Source: Mobilisporobacter senegalensis (GTDB lineage Bacteria > Bacillota > Clostridia > Lachnospirales > Lachnospiraceae). Taken from it: a stretch of 64,000 nucleotides of DNA. Of the stretch, positions 17,697-26,467 are shown one piece after another (position 1 is the stretch's first letter; each line of letters starts with the position of its first letter). Where the stretch lies: positions 372,001 through 436,000 of the forward strand of contig NZ_RJVG01000001.1 of NCBI RefSeq assembly GCF_003752155.1, written 5' to 3'. Below the pieces are notes generated by a model. The model searched no databases and was not told the origin of the DNA. It saw nothing but the letters and a program-made list of their open reading frames with translations. A program made the translations under genes and the position numbers.

Positions 17697-19712
17697 TTAA
17701 ATACCCTGTAATGTTTTTATTCCATTCATCATTTCTGTAAATCCAAGATATAAAAGAGGGAACATGAACAATAACATAATTACCATAATAAATCCTACTT
17801 TTACCAACCCACCACACTTATTACGTTTTCGATCAATGATGTCACGAAGTACCACATCTCTTTCCCTGCATATATGTTCACGATCCATCTTTAGATCGCT
17901 GAATGCATCTGCTAAAGAAAGTTCATCAATGGTAAGTTTTAATTTATTAATGAATCTCTTGAAGTCAGGGATCGGAGTCTTCTCCTCCATATTTTCAAGA
18001 GCCTTTACAGGATCTGCAGCATAACTGTGATAACAATACTGAAACATTTCTTTATGTACTCTGGTCAGCTGGCTTAGATATTCAATGGCTTCCATGGTAT
18101 CACAGTTCATACTCATTAATATGATCATTAACGTCTGAATCTGTAGGAATTCTTCCTCTTCTTCCTCTTTTAATTCCTTCATTCTCGTTCTTATTGACTG
18201 ATCGGGCAATACCCATCCAATCATAGAAAATACAAATGATATAGGTATGAAATACCACCGGAAATACAAGCTTTTTAAAAATCGATACTTATCCTCAAGT
18301 CTTTTCATCTGATCTGAGATCTGAAGATCCGTTAGTTCTGGCATGGTAGATATAATCAGGGTTTTTAAATCTTCCTCCTCATATATGTAGCCTGTATCTC
18401 TGTTGGCTATATATTCATTATCCATTGCTAAAATATCTTCTTCCTCATATGCATTCATCTCATCGCTGGCTAACATACTGAGTGATTGGACATTATTTAA
18501 TATAAAATTTCTTCCAATGGTAATGCTGCTGATAAAAGTGGTTATCAGAATAACAAATCCTAATAATGCATAGGTCAATTTTTCTAAATACAACTCTTCC
18601 ACTGTTTTTTTAGAAAAAGCATTTCTTAATTTATTCTCTAACCGAAATCTTTTTCTATTTTTAGGACTGATATTTTTCATAAATTTAAATATCAGTTTAT
18701 ATCTAACCATCCGCTTAAATACTTCAATCCTGTCATCTGTTTTTAGGGAAACCGGGTTATTAATCCTTGACACTACTGTATAAGTAATTAAGGATACCAA
18801 TATAATTGCAACATGGATTACATATCCTACCGGTCCTTTATAGATCAAAACAGTTCCCGGCATATTTTTTATTAGAAACATTTCAACCAGTTTAATGCAA
18901 GGGATTGGAATCAAACAGAGGTATTCGATCTTACCAAATTTTGTACGTTGATAATTAAGACGTTCCAGTTCCTGATTAATATCAGATGTCATAACTAACA
19001 GTGATTCTACAAATGCTGAATTACCATACTTGTCCACTTCATCTCCTGTATTATTAATGTGATAACATATTTGAGCCAGGGTCTGTATTGGACGAAAAGG
19101 TGTTATTTCATAAAATTCCTTTAACCTCAGCTCACCATTTGCTGATACCAGGACTCGATGTAATTCATCAAAAATATGTACCAGGCGGTTGCCGCATTCC
19201 ACATTTTCAAGAGCCTCCACAACATTATTGCATCGCATGTATTCCAATCGCAATGACTCAACAGCATATTTTAATTGAAAATATACGATATAATTAATTC
19301 TGGAAATCCTCTTTTCGATCAATGTTGTAGGTATCATATAGGCAATGGCAGAACAAAGTAACACGCTGACAATATCATCAAAAAGCAACAATGCTGCAAT
19401 AATCGTTCCCGTTGTTATTGTTGCAGTTAATGCTAAATATTTTGCAGACTTTACATATACCTCAAACTTAGTAAATACAGACATGATCTGAAGCTGTCTT
19501 TTCATTTTAAGTACATATTTTTTAAGTATGGGGGTTTTTCGGAACTCAAAATACAATTGATAAAAAAAATGGTCTAATTTAGAAGCATCTTTCTTGTGAT
19601 TCCCTTTTTTGTTGTATAATAAGGTAAATACCCCAATGCACATCATTAACAAAGGAAGCACCATTAAAAGAATGGTAGTCGGTGTAATCTCTATATATTT
19701 CAAAAAATCCAT
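17697..19712 (-). CDS. TadB/TadC-type membrane platform protein
   Basis: 671 residues, the inner-membrane platform of a Tad machine (T2SS-F superfamily). Spans appear at about 14-32, 85-125, 280-315, 385-410, 495-515 and 640-665. Two cytoplasmic helical T2SF-like stretches lie between them, the second around IQTLMIILMSMNCDTMEAIEYL. TadB and TadC are normally separate proteins of about 300 residues, so this reads as a natural fusion or tandem arrangement. The start follows GGAGGTG, two bases after the tadA stop, so it is coupled to it. Confidence 0.78.
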   Translation of the reverse strand: MDFLKYIEITPTTILLMVLPLLMMCIGVFTLLYNKKGNHKKDASKLDHFFYQLYFEFRKTPILKKYVLKMKRQLQIMSVFTKFEVYVKSAKYLALTATITTGTIIAALLLFDDIVSVLLCSAIAYMIPTTLIEKRISRINYIVYFQLKYAVESLRLEYMRCNNVVEALENVECGNRLVHIFDELHRVLVSANGELRLKEFYEITPFRPIQTLAQICYHINNTGDEVDKYGNSAFVESLLVMTSDINQELERLNYQRTKFGKIEYLCLIPIPCIKLVEMFLIKNMPGTVLIYKGPVGYVIHVAIILVSLITYTVVSRINNPVSLKTDDRIEVFKRMVRYKLIFKFMKNISPKNRKRFRLENKLRNAFSKKTVEELYLEKLTYALLGFVILITTFISSITIGRNFILNNVQSLSMLASDEMNAYEEEDILAMDNEYIANRDTGYIYEEEDLKTLIISTMPELTDLQISDQMKRLEDKYRFLKSLYFRWYFIPISFVFSMIGWVLPDQSIRTRMKELKEEEEEEFLQIQTLMIILMSMNCDTMEAIEYLSQLTRVHKEMFQYCYHSYAADPVKALENMEEKTPIPDFKRFINKLKLTIDELSLADAFSDLKMDREHICRERDVVLRDIIDRKRNKCGGLVKVGFIMVIMLLFMFPLLYLGFTEMMNGIKTLQGI

Positions 19713-19714
19713 GT

Positions 19715-21745
19715 TTACACCTCCGGTTCCGGCTCATCATAAAATTTACCAAATCCAAATTGTTCTCCAATAGTGTCATTCCCACTAAGAAATTTTACAG
19801 CCTGTTTAAAATCTTCTTCATCTGAATTTCTATGTACTTTCTTTTCTTCCTCTTTTGTGATGATATCATCCGTAATATCTACACCTAAGTATCCGTGCTC
19901 CCTGATACCTTTCCAATAATAATTAATAAATTTTTTAAATTCTTTACGTTCCTCACGGCCAAGAGTAGAAGAAATTTTTTCAATCATTGCATCACTCATA
20001 CATTCTCCAGGCATATAAGTATCCGTTTCCGTATCATAAGTTAAAATATCCCTTGTTGTAAAAGACAAACGGTCTGTTTGTCTTACATAATATTCTTTCT
20101 GAATTAATGCAATACTTTCTTCTTTTTTATTCGGATCAAATTCTGGATACGGAATACCCTCCTCTAATTGAATAATCTCCGTAATACGTTTGATATAGCG
20201 TTTTCCATCTGCCGTAAAATCTAAGTGAATATTCATTTTCACTACATCTGTAACCTGGCGTTCTGCAGTAGTCATATTATCAAAACCACCTGCATTTACA
20301 AGTGAATTACGAAGTGTTAATACCAGATCTTTTGCCTGGTTTGCATGATGGGAAAATACAGTACAAAGGGAGCCTGTCATACCAAGCTGGATCATTCTGG
20401 CTGCAACCGGATCCGTTGCGACCTCACCAATAATTGTAATCGCACGATCTGCCTTTTTAAGGGCATCCTGGAGATCCTCAGCACTGACCGTATCTGTCTC
20501 TTGTACTGAAAAAATATTTCTGTCAGGATATAATTCTCTTAAATACATTTCCGGTGCCATCTCCAGTACACCTATGTTATATCTTGTATCAAAGTATGCA
20601 ATAATCGCCTTCATTAATGTAGTTTTACCACTGCCCTGCCTTCCGGTAACAGCTGTGGTAACCAGACCTCTCATTAAAAATTCGATTAATTTGATACATA
20701 CTTTTCCGTTGAATACACCTTTTTTATTTATTAATGATTCAGGTGTAACATTATCCAGTGTAAATTTACGGATGAATGTTGCCCAGTATTCACCTGCTGG
20801 CGGACGTATTGCAAGGATACGGGATTTATCATGCATTGTATTAACAATATAACCTCTCTTGACAGTTAAAGGTCCTGGGGAATTATATCGGATTAAGAGT
20901 TGAATGATACGCCGGATTTCATCTTCTGATCCAAAGTCTAAAAATTGCAGATGAATGTAGTTTCCTCCAAAATAGAGCCATAATGCATTTGTGGCTTCAC
21001 TTATTGCACCATTCTTGTCAACTGTATTATTGCTCACTGCCTCCATTACAGAACCAGAACACCCAATATTAACACCGTTAATATTCATTTCGAGTATGGT
21101 ATCAGCAATTCCAAATCCTTTAAATTGCTGATATAATAAAATAGTTAAAATGTCAAATTTCTCATCATCAGATAATATAATCTTTTCATCGAAATAACTT
21201 TGTTCTTCATTTTCCTTTGTTATGTAAAATGCAGGATCTCCCTTTTTGCATATACCAACTGCTTTTCTTTGTAAATGAAAACTATTTTTAGTGATCCATT
21301 TTGTCAAAGCATCTCTTCCATATATTTTTTTATAGCGATACATAATTATTTCGAACATAACGTTTGATGAAGGTTCACTATCATTATCAATCCCAATGAT
21401 CTGCTCAACGCGCTCTAATGGCACATTATCAATAAGAAAACCCCGAATTATATCCTTTACCATGATTTTTGCACTATCAATTCCATAGGTAGAGTTCTTT
21501 AATGCTTCATTAAATTTTGCTTTTTGCATTTTATACTTTTTATATTCTTCATCACTGTTAACATCCTCATAATCTTCTTTCAAAAGGTCAACAATATGAT
21601 TTTTTATTGCATTTAAAATCTCATCAAATGTAGTATATTCATCCTCGATTACCACCTGCTTTTTCCCTTTTGCATAAAAATATAAGGCAGCACATATAAA
21701 GAAGAGTGCAATGATACTTATTATAATTAAATTTGTATTATTCAA
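19715..21745 (-). CDS. tadA: TadA/CpaF-type secretion ATPase
   Basis: 676 residues from a TTG that overlaps the upstream stop, with AAGGAGG nine bases before it; a longer frame to 21802 lacks a site. Unusually, it begins with a membrane span (about 4-25). The ATPase core has Walker A GRQGSGKTT near 365-373, Walker-B-like IIGEVATDP near 437, and the His box FSHHANQ near 463. It powers pilin assembly at the platform encoded just downstream. Family certain; the N-terminal span is a clostridial variation that I infer from hydrophobicity. Confidence 0.9.
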   Translation of the reverse strand: MNNTNLIIISIIALFFICAALYFYAKGKKQVVIEDEYTTFDEILNAIKNHIVDLLKEDYEDVNSDEEYKKYKMQKAKFNEALKNSTYGIDSAKIMVKDIIRGFLIDNVPLERVEQIIGIDNDSEPSSNVMFEIIMYRYKKIYGRDALTKWITKNSFHLQRKAVGICKKGDPAFYITKENEEQSYFDEKIILSDDEKFDILTILLYQQFKGFGIADTILEMNINGVNIGCSGSVMEAVSNNTVDKNGAISEATNALWLYFGGNYIHLQFLDFGSEDEIRRIIQLLIRYNSPGPLTVKRGYIVNTMHDKSRILAIRPPAGEYWATFIRKFTLDNVTPESLINKKGVFNGKVCIKLIEFLMRGLVTTAVTGRQGSGKTTLMKAIIAYFDTRYNIGVLEMAPEMYLRELYPDRNIFSVQETDTVSAEDLQDALKKADRAITIIGEVATDPVAARMIQLGMTGSLCTVFSHHANQAKDLVLTLRNSLVNAGGFDNMTTAERQVTDVVKMNIHLDFTADGKRYIKRITEIIQLEEGIPYPEFDPNKKEESIALIQKEYYVRQTDRLSFTTRDILTYDTETDTYMPGECMSDAMIEKISSTLGREERKEFKKFINYYWKGIREHGYLGVDITDDIITKEEEKKVHRNSDEEDFKQAVKFLSGNDTIGEQFGFGKFYDEPEPEV

Positions 21746-22562
21746 GCACAATTTCCTCCTTATTTTTTGAAGCAGTATGATAACGGGCAACTTGCTTTGC
21801 ATGTTTAATACTTAGTATTCCATTTACCAAAGCTTTCACATCACTATCAATATCTACCACATGGTATTCCCTCTTTTGTATATTTTCATAAAGGAACTTC
21901 ATTTTACCGTTGGCTGTACCATAAGTAATCCATGGATTATAAGAGAGTTTATACCATTTTGATACTTTTTTTATTCCAATACCTGCGGCAACCTGTTTTA
22001 TATTACTTACAATATCACAGTATTTATTTACTACTACAATACTTGGTATATCTTCCATCCAATATAAAATCTGCTTTTTATTCTCATTAAATTCACTTAG
22101 TTCTGTACTGTTTTGAGTTAATATATATATAATACAGTCACATTCTTTTAATATTGCCTGATTAATTGTACTTTCCAGATCATTATCATCAATATCATAA
22201 ATAATGTAATCATGAGGAAAATTAGAATTAATAAATGTAATTAAACTATTGAATTTATCACTGGACACTTCATTGGAATTTAAACTAAATAACTCAAATC
22301 TGTCTGTAATACTTTTGCAATAATTACCAATATCATTTTTTCGAATGCCGCCTTCTTTTATTAGGTCTAATAATTGAGTTGAATTACACGTTTGATTGTC
22401 TTTTTCATTCATATTAAAATATTGATATAATGAGTTTGATTTATTGGAGCCATGTGTCAGACATACTGTACGGTTCCTTGTAGAAAGCTCATATGCGATT
22501 AGTGATGCAATTACTGTATTACCACTTTTATGGGTATGAGGTGACATAACAGCTATATTCAT
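21738..22562 (-). CDS. MinD/CpaE-like protein with altered P-loop
   Basis: 274 residues with a SIMIBI-type layout: strand MNIAVMSPHTHKSGNTVIAS, then YDIDDNDLESTINQA, then IPSIVVVNKYCD. In the phosphate loop the Lys normally preceding Thr is Asn (HKSGNT), so ATP hydrolysis is doubtful. In Tad systems this slot holds CpaE/TadZ, the localisation factor. GAAAGGAATAACAAGG precedes the ATG. Directly upstream of tadA and overlapping its start. Confidence 0.65.
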   Translation of the reverse strand: MNIAVMSPHTHKSGNTVIASLIAYELSTRNRTVCLTHGSNKSNSLYQYFNMNEKDNQTCNSTQLLDLIKEGGIRKNDIGNYCKSITDRFELFSLNSNEVSSDKFNSLITFINSNFPHDYIIYDIDDNDLESTINQAILKECDCIIYILTQNSTELSEFNENKKQILYWMEDIPSIVVVNKYCDIVSNIKQVAAGIGIKKVSKWYKLSYNPWITYGTANGKMKFLYENIQKREYHVVDIDSDVKALVNGILSIKHAKQVARYHTASKNKEEIVLE

Positions 22563-22579
22563 TCCTTGTTATTCCTTTC

Positions 22580-23167
22580 TTACTTTATTGATGTTTCATA
22601 TTTTTTTCTGGTCAGGAGTTTCATAAATTGAGGCTTGCTCATATTAAAGTATCCGCTGACTAATCTTGTGAGTAATTTGCATATGGCCATATCCTTTGTA
22701 ATAATTAATTCTTTCACTTCTTCCGTCATAACCAGATATTTATAATATTCCGGCTTTAATATTAGTAGATTCTGAATATTTTTTAGATATGCAGAACTAA
22801 AGATGACCTCTATTTCATCTTCCCTTTCTTCTATAAATCTCCTTTTGGGTTTTACAAAAGAACGGTCATAACAGTTACATAGAATTGTTAACTCTGTTTT
22901 TTTCTCTAATGGAATTGGATCAGAAAATACATATAGAATATGCTTGTAATTTTCTTGGTTTGTTTCCAGATTCATTTTATCCAATGAATTACTTATCTGA
23001 ATGTCTACACCGGATATGCTGCCTTCATCCCCATCTTTATGATACAAATTTCTAAAATTACCATCATCACTTACTAATAAAGTGGGGCCGTCTATAGAGC
23101 AAACACGCATTAAGGGTAATACTAAAATTCGTTTGTCCACTTTTCCAATAACAGAAAAATTCGCCAT
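22580..23167 (-). CDS. Tad-cluster protein of unknown function
   Basis: 195 residues, not recognised. No signal peptide or membrane span, so cytosolic. It shows alternating beta segments (VLPLMRVCSIDGPTLLVSDD) and a helical C-terminus (ICKLLTRLVSGYFNMSKPQFMKLL). AAGGAAGTG precedes the ATG. The position between the CpaB-like gene and the CpaE-like gene, 17 bases from each, indicates a dedicated part of the Tad unit, perhaps a partner of the altered MinD-like protein. Confidence 0.5.
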   Translation of the reverse strand: MANFSVIGKVDKRILVLPLMRVCSIDGPTLLVSDDGNFRNLYHKDGDEGSISGVDIQISNSLDKMNLETNQENYKHILYVFSDPIPLEKKTELTILCNCYDRSFVKPKRRFIEEREDEIEVIFSSAYLKNIQNLLILKPEYYKYLVMTEEVKELIITKDMAICKLLTRLVSGYFNMSKPQFMKLLTRKKYETSIK

Positions 23168-23183
23168 TTATAATTCACTTCCT

Positions 23184-24125
23184 TTACTCATTTGTGGTAG
23201 AATTATCACTTTCTGCTTGGGCAGCCTGTGCTGCTTGTGCTTCTCGTGCTGCCTGCTTTTCTTTTTCGCTTTGTAATCTTTCATATTCTTTTTGGGCGGA
23301 ATCAAATTTTTCACTAATGGAAAGACGTCCAGAAGTTACTTTCTGAGAAATATCTACTTTGTCAGAATTTAATAATTGTTCTTCCAATTGTTCACGCAAC
23401 GCCATTACCTTGCTATAATTACCGGTATTAATATTGGGATCCTTTAACATGGTTAATAAAACATCCAGATTAATTGGGTAATAAGTCGTTGCCGCTTGTT
23501 GTGTTCCTGCTTCAACATATTCTGCCCCATATATTTTTGTTGATGGAAATGTTGCAATATCCGTCTTCATAGATTCATAGCAATAAAAATCTCTCTGACC
23601 AACAATTAATTTCACTGTATCCCCATTAATCTCTGCCACCCGTTTATGGGATAGTGCGATATAATCTTGTCCCAAAGGAAAAGAGATACGTACATCTATA
23701 TAATCACCTGCTTCAAGTCCGATCGGGATCTCATCAAATACCACATCCATGTAACGCATATCATCTTCAAGTTCATAATCAATAAACATATCATTTGTTA
23801 ACTGTGTTCCTGCTTTTAGATCAATTTTATAATATTGGCCAATGATATGTTCTGCATCTGTAACTGCATTTTCACTCATTCCAAGTCCCGGCGCTTCAAT
23901 CGCTTCTAATTCGATTTCACTGCATTCATTTCCGGCTTTTACATCTGTTACTGTACGATATACGATTGTCATTTCTCCCATTCGTGCTATTTCTGTTTCT
24001 AAGTTTGAAATTTCTTTGTCCTTTACGGCTAACTGCTTTTTATACATTTTTTGCATAGCTAATATCCCTATTATCGTTAACAGTACAATGACTGCAATGA
24101 TTATGTATTTTCTTTTTACGTACAT
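23184..24125 (-). CDS. CpaB/RcpC-like SAF-domain pilus assembly protein
   Basis: 313 residues. N-terminal anchor (about 7-24), coiled segment to 45, then a SAF-type domain: VYRTVTDVKAGNECSEIELEAIEAPGLG, KAGTQLTNDMF, then LEAGDYIDVRISFPLG. This order is that of CpaB/RcpC, which works outside the membrane in Flp pilus assembly. The C-terminus ends in a charged coiled coil with an Ala/Gln-rich tail. GGGGGAT precedes the ATG. Lies in the site 4 operon. Confidence 0.75.
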   Translation of the reverse strand: MYVKRKYIIIAVIVLLTIIGILAMQKMYKKQLAVKDKEISNLETEIARMGEMTIVYRTVTDVKAGNECSEIELEAIEAPGLGMSENAVTDAEHIIGQYYKIDLKAGTQLTNDMFIDYELEDDMRYMDVVFDEIPIGLEAGDYIDVRISFPLGQDYIALSHKRVAEINGDTVKLIVGQRDFYCYESMKTDIATFPSTKIYGAEYVEAGTQQAATTYYPINLDVLLTMLKDPNINTGNYSKVMALREQLEEQLLNSDKVDISQKVTSGRLSISEKFDSAQKEYERLQSEKEKQAAREAQAAQAAQAESDNSTTNE

Positions 24126-24137
24126 ATATATCCCCCT

Positions 24138-24746
24138 TTATTTGAAATAACTTTCTGCACTTGGCATTGGTGCATCTTCATCCAGCTGAGCCATCAGCAT
24201 CTTATCACTAAGGCAAAAGATCCGAAAGACATCACCGCCGGCATCCTGCAAGTAAACCTCTGCATACACAGATGTTAAGATTTTTCTGCGCATGGAGTAC
24301 CCATGGTTTAATAAACTTGCTACATATCTTTCACTGGCTTTCAAATCTAATTCATATATAATTCCAGATATTTTACTTTCCGTAAGTTGTTCCTTAAAAC
24401 TATACGTTTCAGGATATGTTTCAGGCGAAAAAGCAACAATTGGCTCAATCCCGCCACCTGCTACATCCCTCTCATATTTATTGTTTTTATATAAAAATGA
24501 AACGGAATCTAATATACTATGTTTTGTTTCCCATACGTTTCTATCCTTTCCATTATCATTCTCATAGTCTATGACCTGTTTCGTTATATAGGTAAAATCA
24601 CTTTCTTCCATGATCTCACTCTCTTTTGGCTCATCTTTTGATAGAAAATAATCCACATTATAATAAATAATAAAAAATAGGATAAAGATAGCTGTTATTA
24701 ATAATCCTTTCCTGATCCAATGTTTCTCCAGATGTTTTATTTTCAA
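24138..24746 (-). CDS. Single-span membrane protein of the Tad unit
   Basis: 202 residues from a TTG at 24746 with AGGGGTGATAA upstream, ten bases after the previous stop; the longer frame to 24800 would overlap that gene. Basic N-terminus (KIKHLEKHWIRK), one span, then an extracytoplasmic domain. No recognised family. Its place between the LytM-like and CpaB-like genes suggests an envelope-spanning assembly component. Confidence 0.5.
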   Translation of the reverse strand: MKIKHLEKHWIRKGLLITAIFILFFIIYYNVDYFLSKDEPKESEIMEESDFTYITKQVIDYENDNGKDRNVWETKHSILDSVSFLYKNNKYERDVAGGGIEPIVAFSPETYPETYSFKEQLTESKISGIIYELDLKASERYVASLLNHGYSMRRKILTSVYAEVYLQDAGGDVFRIFCLSDKMLMAQLDEDAPMPSAESYFK

Positions 24747-24756
24747 GTTATCACCC

Positions 24757-25905
24757 CTATTCTGATCTGTCTTCTTCAATATAATCCACAATAGGAACAT
24801 CCGGTTTTGTGTAGCCGTCTTCTAAATTAACTTTTGTTTTTCCTGTTTTTCCATCTTCTTTTACAGTGGAAGGATATGAAGTGCTCTTTTTGTCCTCTAT
24901 TGTAATATCTTCAACATATTTTTTTATATTTGCAAAGTCGACTGTCTCAATACCCATACCGGGATTCGCCCCATACCACTCATCATAGATCTGCTTCCCT
25001 AAATCACCATACATTAGCAATGGATTAATGGAAACTGTATTTAATATTGTCTCAAAGTGAAGTGTCTCCCCATAAGCAAATCCTAATAATTCATATTGTT
25101 TCACTTTATCTCCTTTATTCACTACGACCTCAGATAGATATTCATAGATAGTAATCAATGAAGAACCATGTTTTATAGTAATGCGGTACTTACTTTTGCC
25201 TTTCTTCTCTATAGATTTTACTGTTCCGTTAAACTGGCTTATAATTTCAGCTTTAAACCCTTCCTGGGGACTACTTGCTACATAAATATCTATCCCTCTA
25301 TTATTCATATATTTAATATCTGATGTTATAATTGCATTTTTTCCAAAAGCACGATACAGTTTATAACTGTCTTTTGTGGGAAAAACCAGTCCTTCTCCAA
25401 CATCTCCAATATCAAATGTATCATCTTTTGAATTTAATACGGAAGCGGCATACTTATAAGCTTTCTCATCGTCTTGTTCTTTAAATCCTTCAATTATGTA
25501 ACTGTCCGGTTCTTTTAATGCACCAAGTTCTTTGAGTGCAGTCAGGCTACTATTTAGTTTTTCAATAATTACTTCCTCTTTATCATTAGAAGAAAACCTC
25601 TTTTCTAATTCCTCTAAAGAATTATCTTTCTGAACGATTAATTTATTCAATGTATCTTCATAACCAAAATCGCCCATAGTTTCTAATAGATCAATGAGCT
25701 GTTTCTTATACCCCGTTTGCCGGTAACGATAAATAATAGTCTTTAGCTCACTTTGCAGATTTTCATCTGTTATTCTTTTATCTCCTATTATTTCTCTTAA
25801 ATCATCGATAGTTGCAGCGGTCGATGTAATATTTGACATTAAAAAAATGATAATGATAAATACAGCACTGACAATTCTATTTATTTTCTTCAAAAAATTT
25901 AGCAT
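24757..25905 (-). CDS. LytM/M23-like protein, catalytic residues lost
   Basis: 382 residues: signal anchor (about 9-31), a helical region, then an M23/LytM fold from about 195 to 305. The active-site blocks are recognisable but altered. The first (HxGID-like) reads NNRGIDIYV near 202, without the zinc His. The second (HLHFE) reads TLHFET near 281, with the first His replaced by Thr. It is therefore probably a non-enzymatic LytM factor that binds peptidoglycan or recruits a hydrolase to let the pilus through the wall. First gene after site 4; Asp/Lys-rich tail. Confidence 0.75.
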   Translation of the reverse strand: MLNFLKKINRIVSAVFIIIIFLMSNITSTAATIDDLREIIGDKRITDENLQSELKTIIYRYRQTGYKKQLIDLLETMGDFGYEDTLNKLIVQKDNSLEELEKRFSSNDKEEVIIEKLNSSLTALKELGALKEPDSYIIEGFKEQDDEKAYKYAASVLNSKDDTFDIGDVGEGLVFPTKDSYKLYRAFGKNAIITSDIKYMNNRGIDIYVASSPQEGFKAEIISQFNGTVKSIEKKGKSKYRITIKHGSSLITIYEYLSEVVVNKGDKVKQYELLGFAYGETLHFETILNTVSINPLLMYGDLGKQIYDEWYGANPGMGIETVDFANIKKYVEDITIEDKKSTSYPSTVKEDGKTGKTKVNLEDGYTKPDVPIVDYIEEDRSE

Positions 25906-25986
25906 CTTATACTCCTATCTTAATTTTTATTCATTCAATTCAACCTTTAATAGACTTTTTTCACCAATTCCTTACATGATTTAGTT

Positions 25987-26013
25987 TGCACTTAATTGGT
26001 ATATTATTGTCAA
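25987..26013 (-). promoter_or_regulatory. 27-bp regulon element, site 4 (LytM-CpaB-TadA unit)
   Basis: Leftward TTGACA, 10 nt, AATTAAGTGCA; 81 nt before the ATG at 25905. Confidence 0.75.
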
Positions 26014-26035
26014 TACTATTTTCAAAAATAATTAA

Positions 26036-26066
26036 AAAACAGTAACGCACAAGGCATTACTGTTTT
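26036..26066 (-). terminator. Terminator of the 28971-26250 effector unit
   Basis: Perfect 10-bp stem AAAACAGTAA/TTACTGTTTT with an 11-nt loop; leftward it ends in a run of T. Separates the effector unit from site 4. Confidence 0.7.
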
Positions 26067-26173
26067 ATTTGAAGATTTTTATGAATTTAACACTGACAGG
26101 AAAAAGCGAAGGTAACTCCAAGACTTTTCTCAGCCTATGAACTACCTCCGATACTGCGTTATACTCCGGGTGC

Positions 26174-26212
26174 GTGCCATTGTAATATGGCACTTTTGGT
26201 ATCGTCAAGAGA
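26174..26212. repeat. Cassette-edge repeat, copy 1
   Basis: Starts GTGCCATTGTAATATGGCAC (itself a 7-bp hairpin) and ends near GTCAAGAGAA. About 80% of its 39 positions match 53710-53748. Both copies lie 36-38 nt beyond the stop of an immunity-type gene. The sequence between 26067 and 26173 holds nothing that I recognise. Confidence 0.6.
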
Positions 26213-26249
26213 ACTATTACAAGTTTATTACATTTTACATGAATAAAAA

Positions 26250-26450
26250 TTAGATTCTATCATTTAAATTTTTAATCATATATTCATAGACAGCATTTCC
26301 ATCCTTCTGCTCTTGTAATTCCTTCGCTTCTCGTTCAGATAATTCTATTTTTTTCATTGTTGAAACCATTTCTCCACTATCATACTGCATAAAATACTTT
26401 TCACCTTGCTTTATGATAGTAATTCCAAAATTAGAATATATTTGCTGCAT
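26250..26450 (-). CDS. Small putative immunity protein
   Basis: 66 residues directly after the 505-residue effector gene (17-nt gap, AAAGGAG before the ATG). The pattern FGITIIKQGEKYFMQYDSGE followed by a Glu/Lys helix looks like a compact beta-beta-alpha protein. No membrane span. Position immediately downstream of a toxin-type gene is the standard place for its cognate immunity protein, so that role is inferred. It is last in the unit, before the cassette-edge repeat and terminator. Confidence 0.55.
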   Translation of the reverse strand: MQQIYSNFGITIIKQGEKYFMQYDSGEMVSTMKKIELSEREAKELQEQKDGNAVYEYMIKNLNDRI

Positions 26451-26467
26451 TTTGTTCTCCTTTACTT

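Noticed and set aside
26090-26173. Possible riboswitch or small RNA before the cassette-edge repeat
   Set aside because: No known aptamer core or stable extended fold could be recognised by eye.
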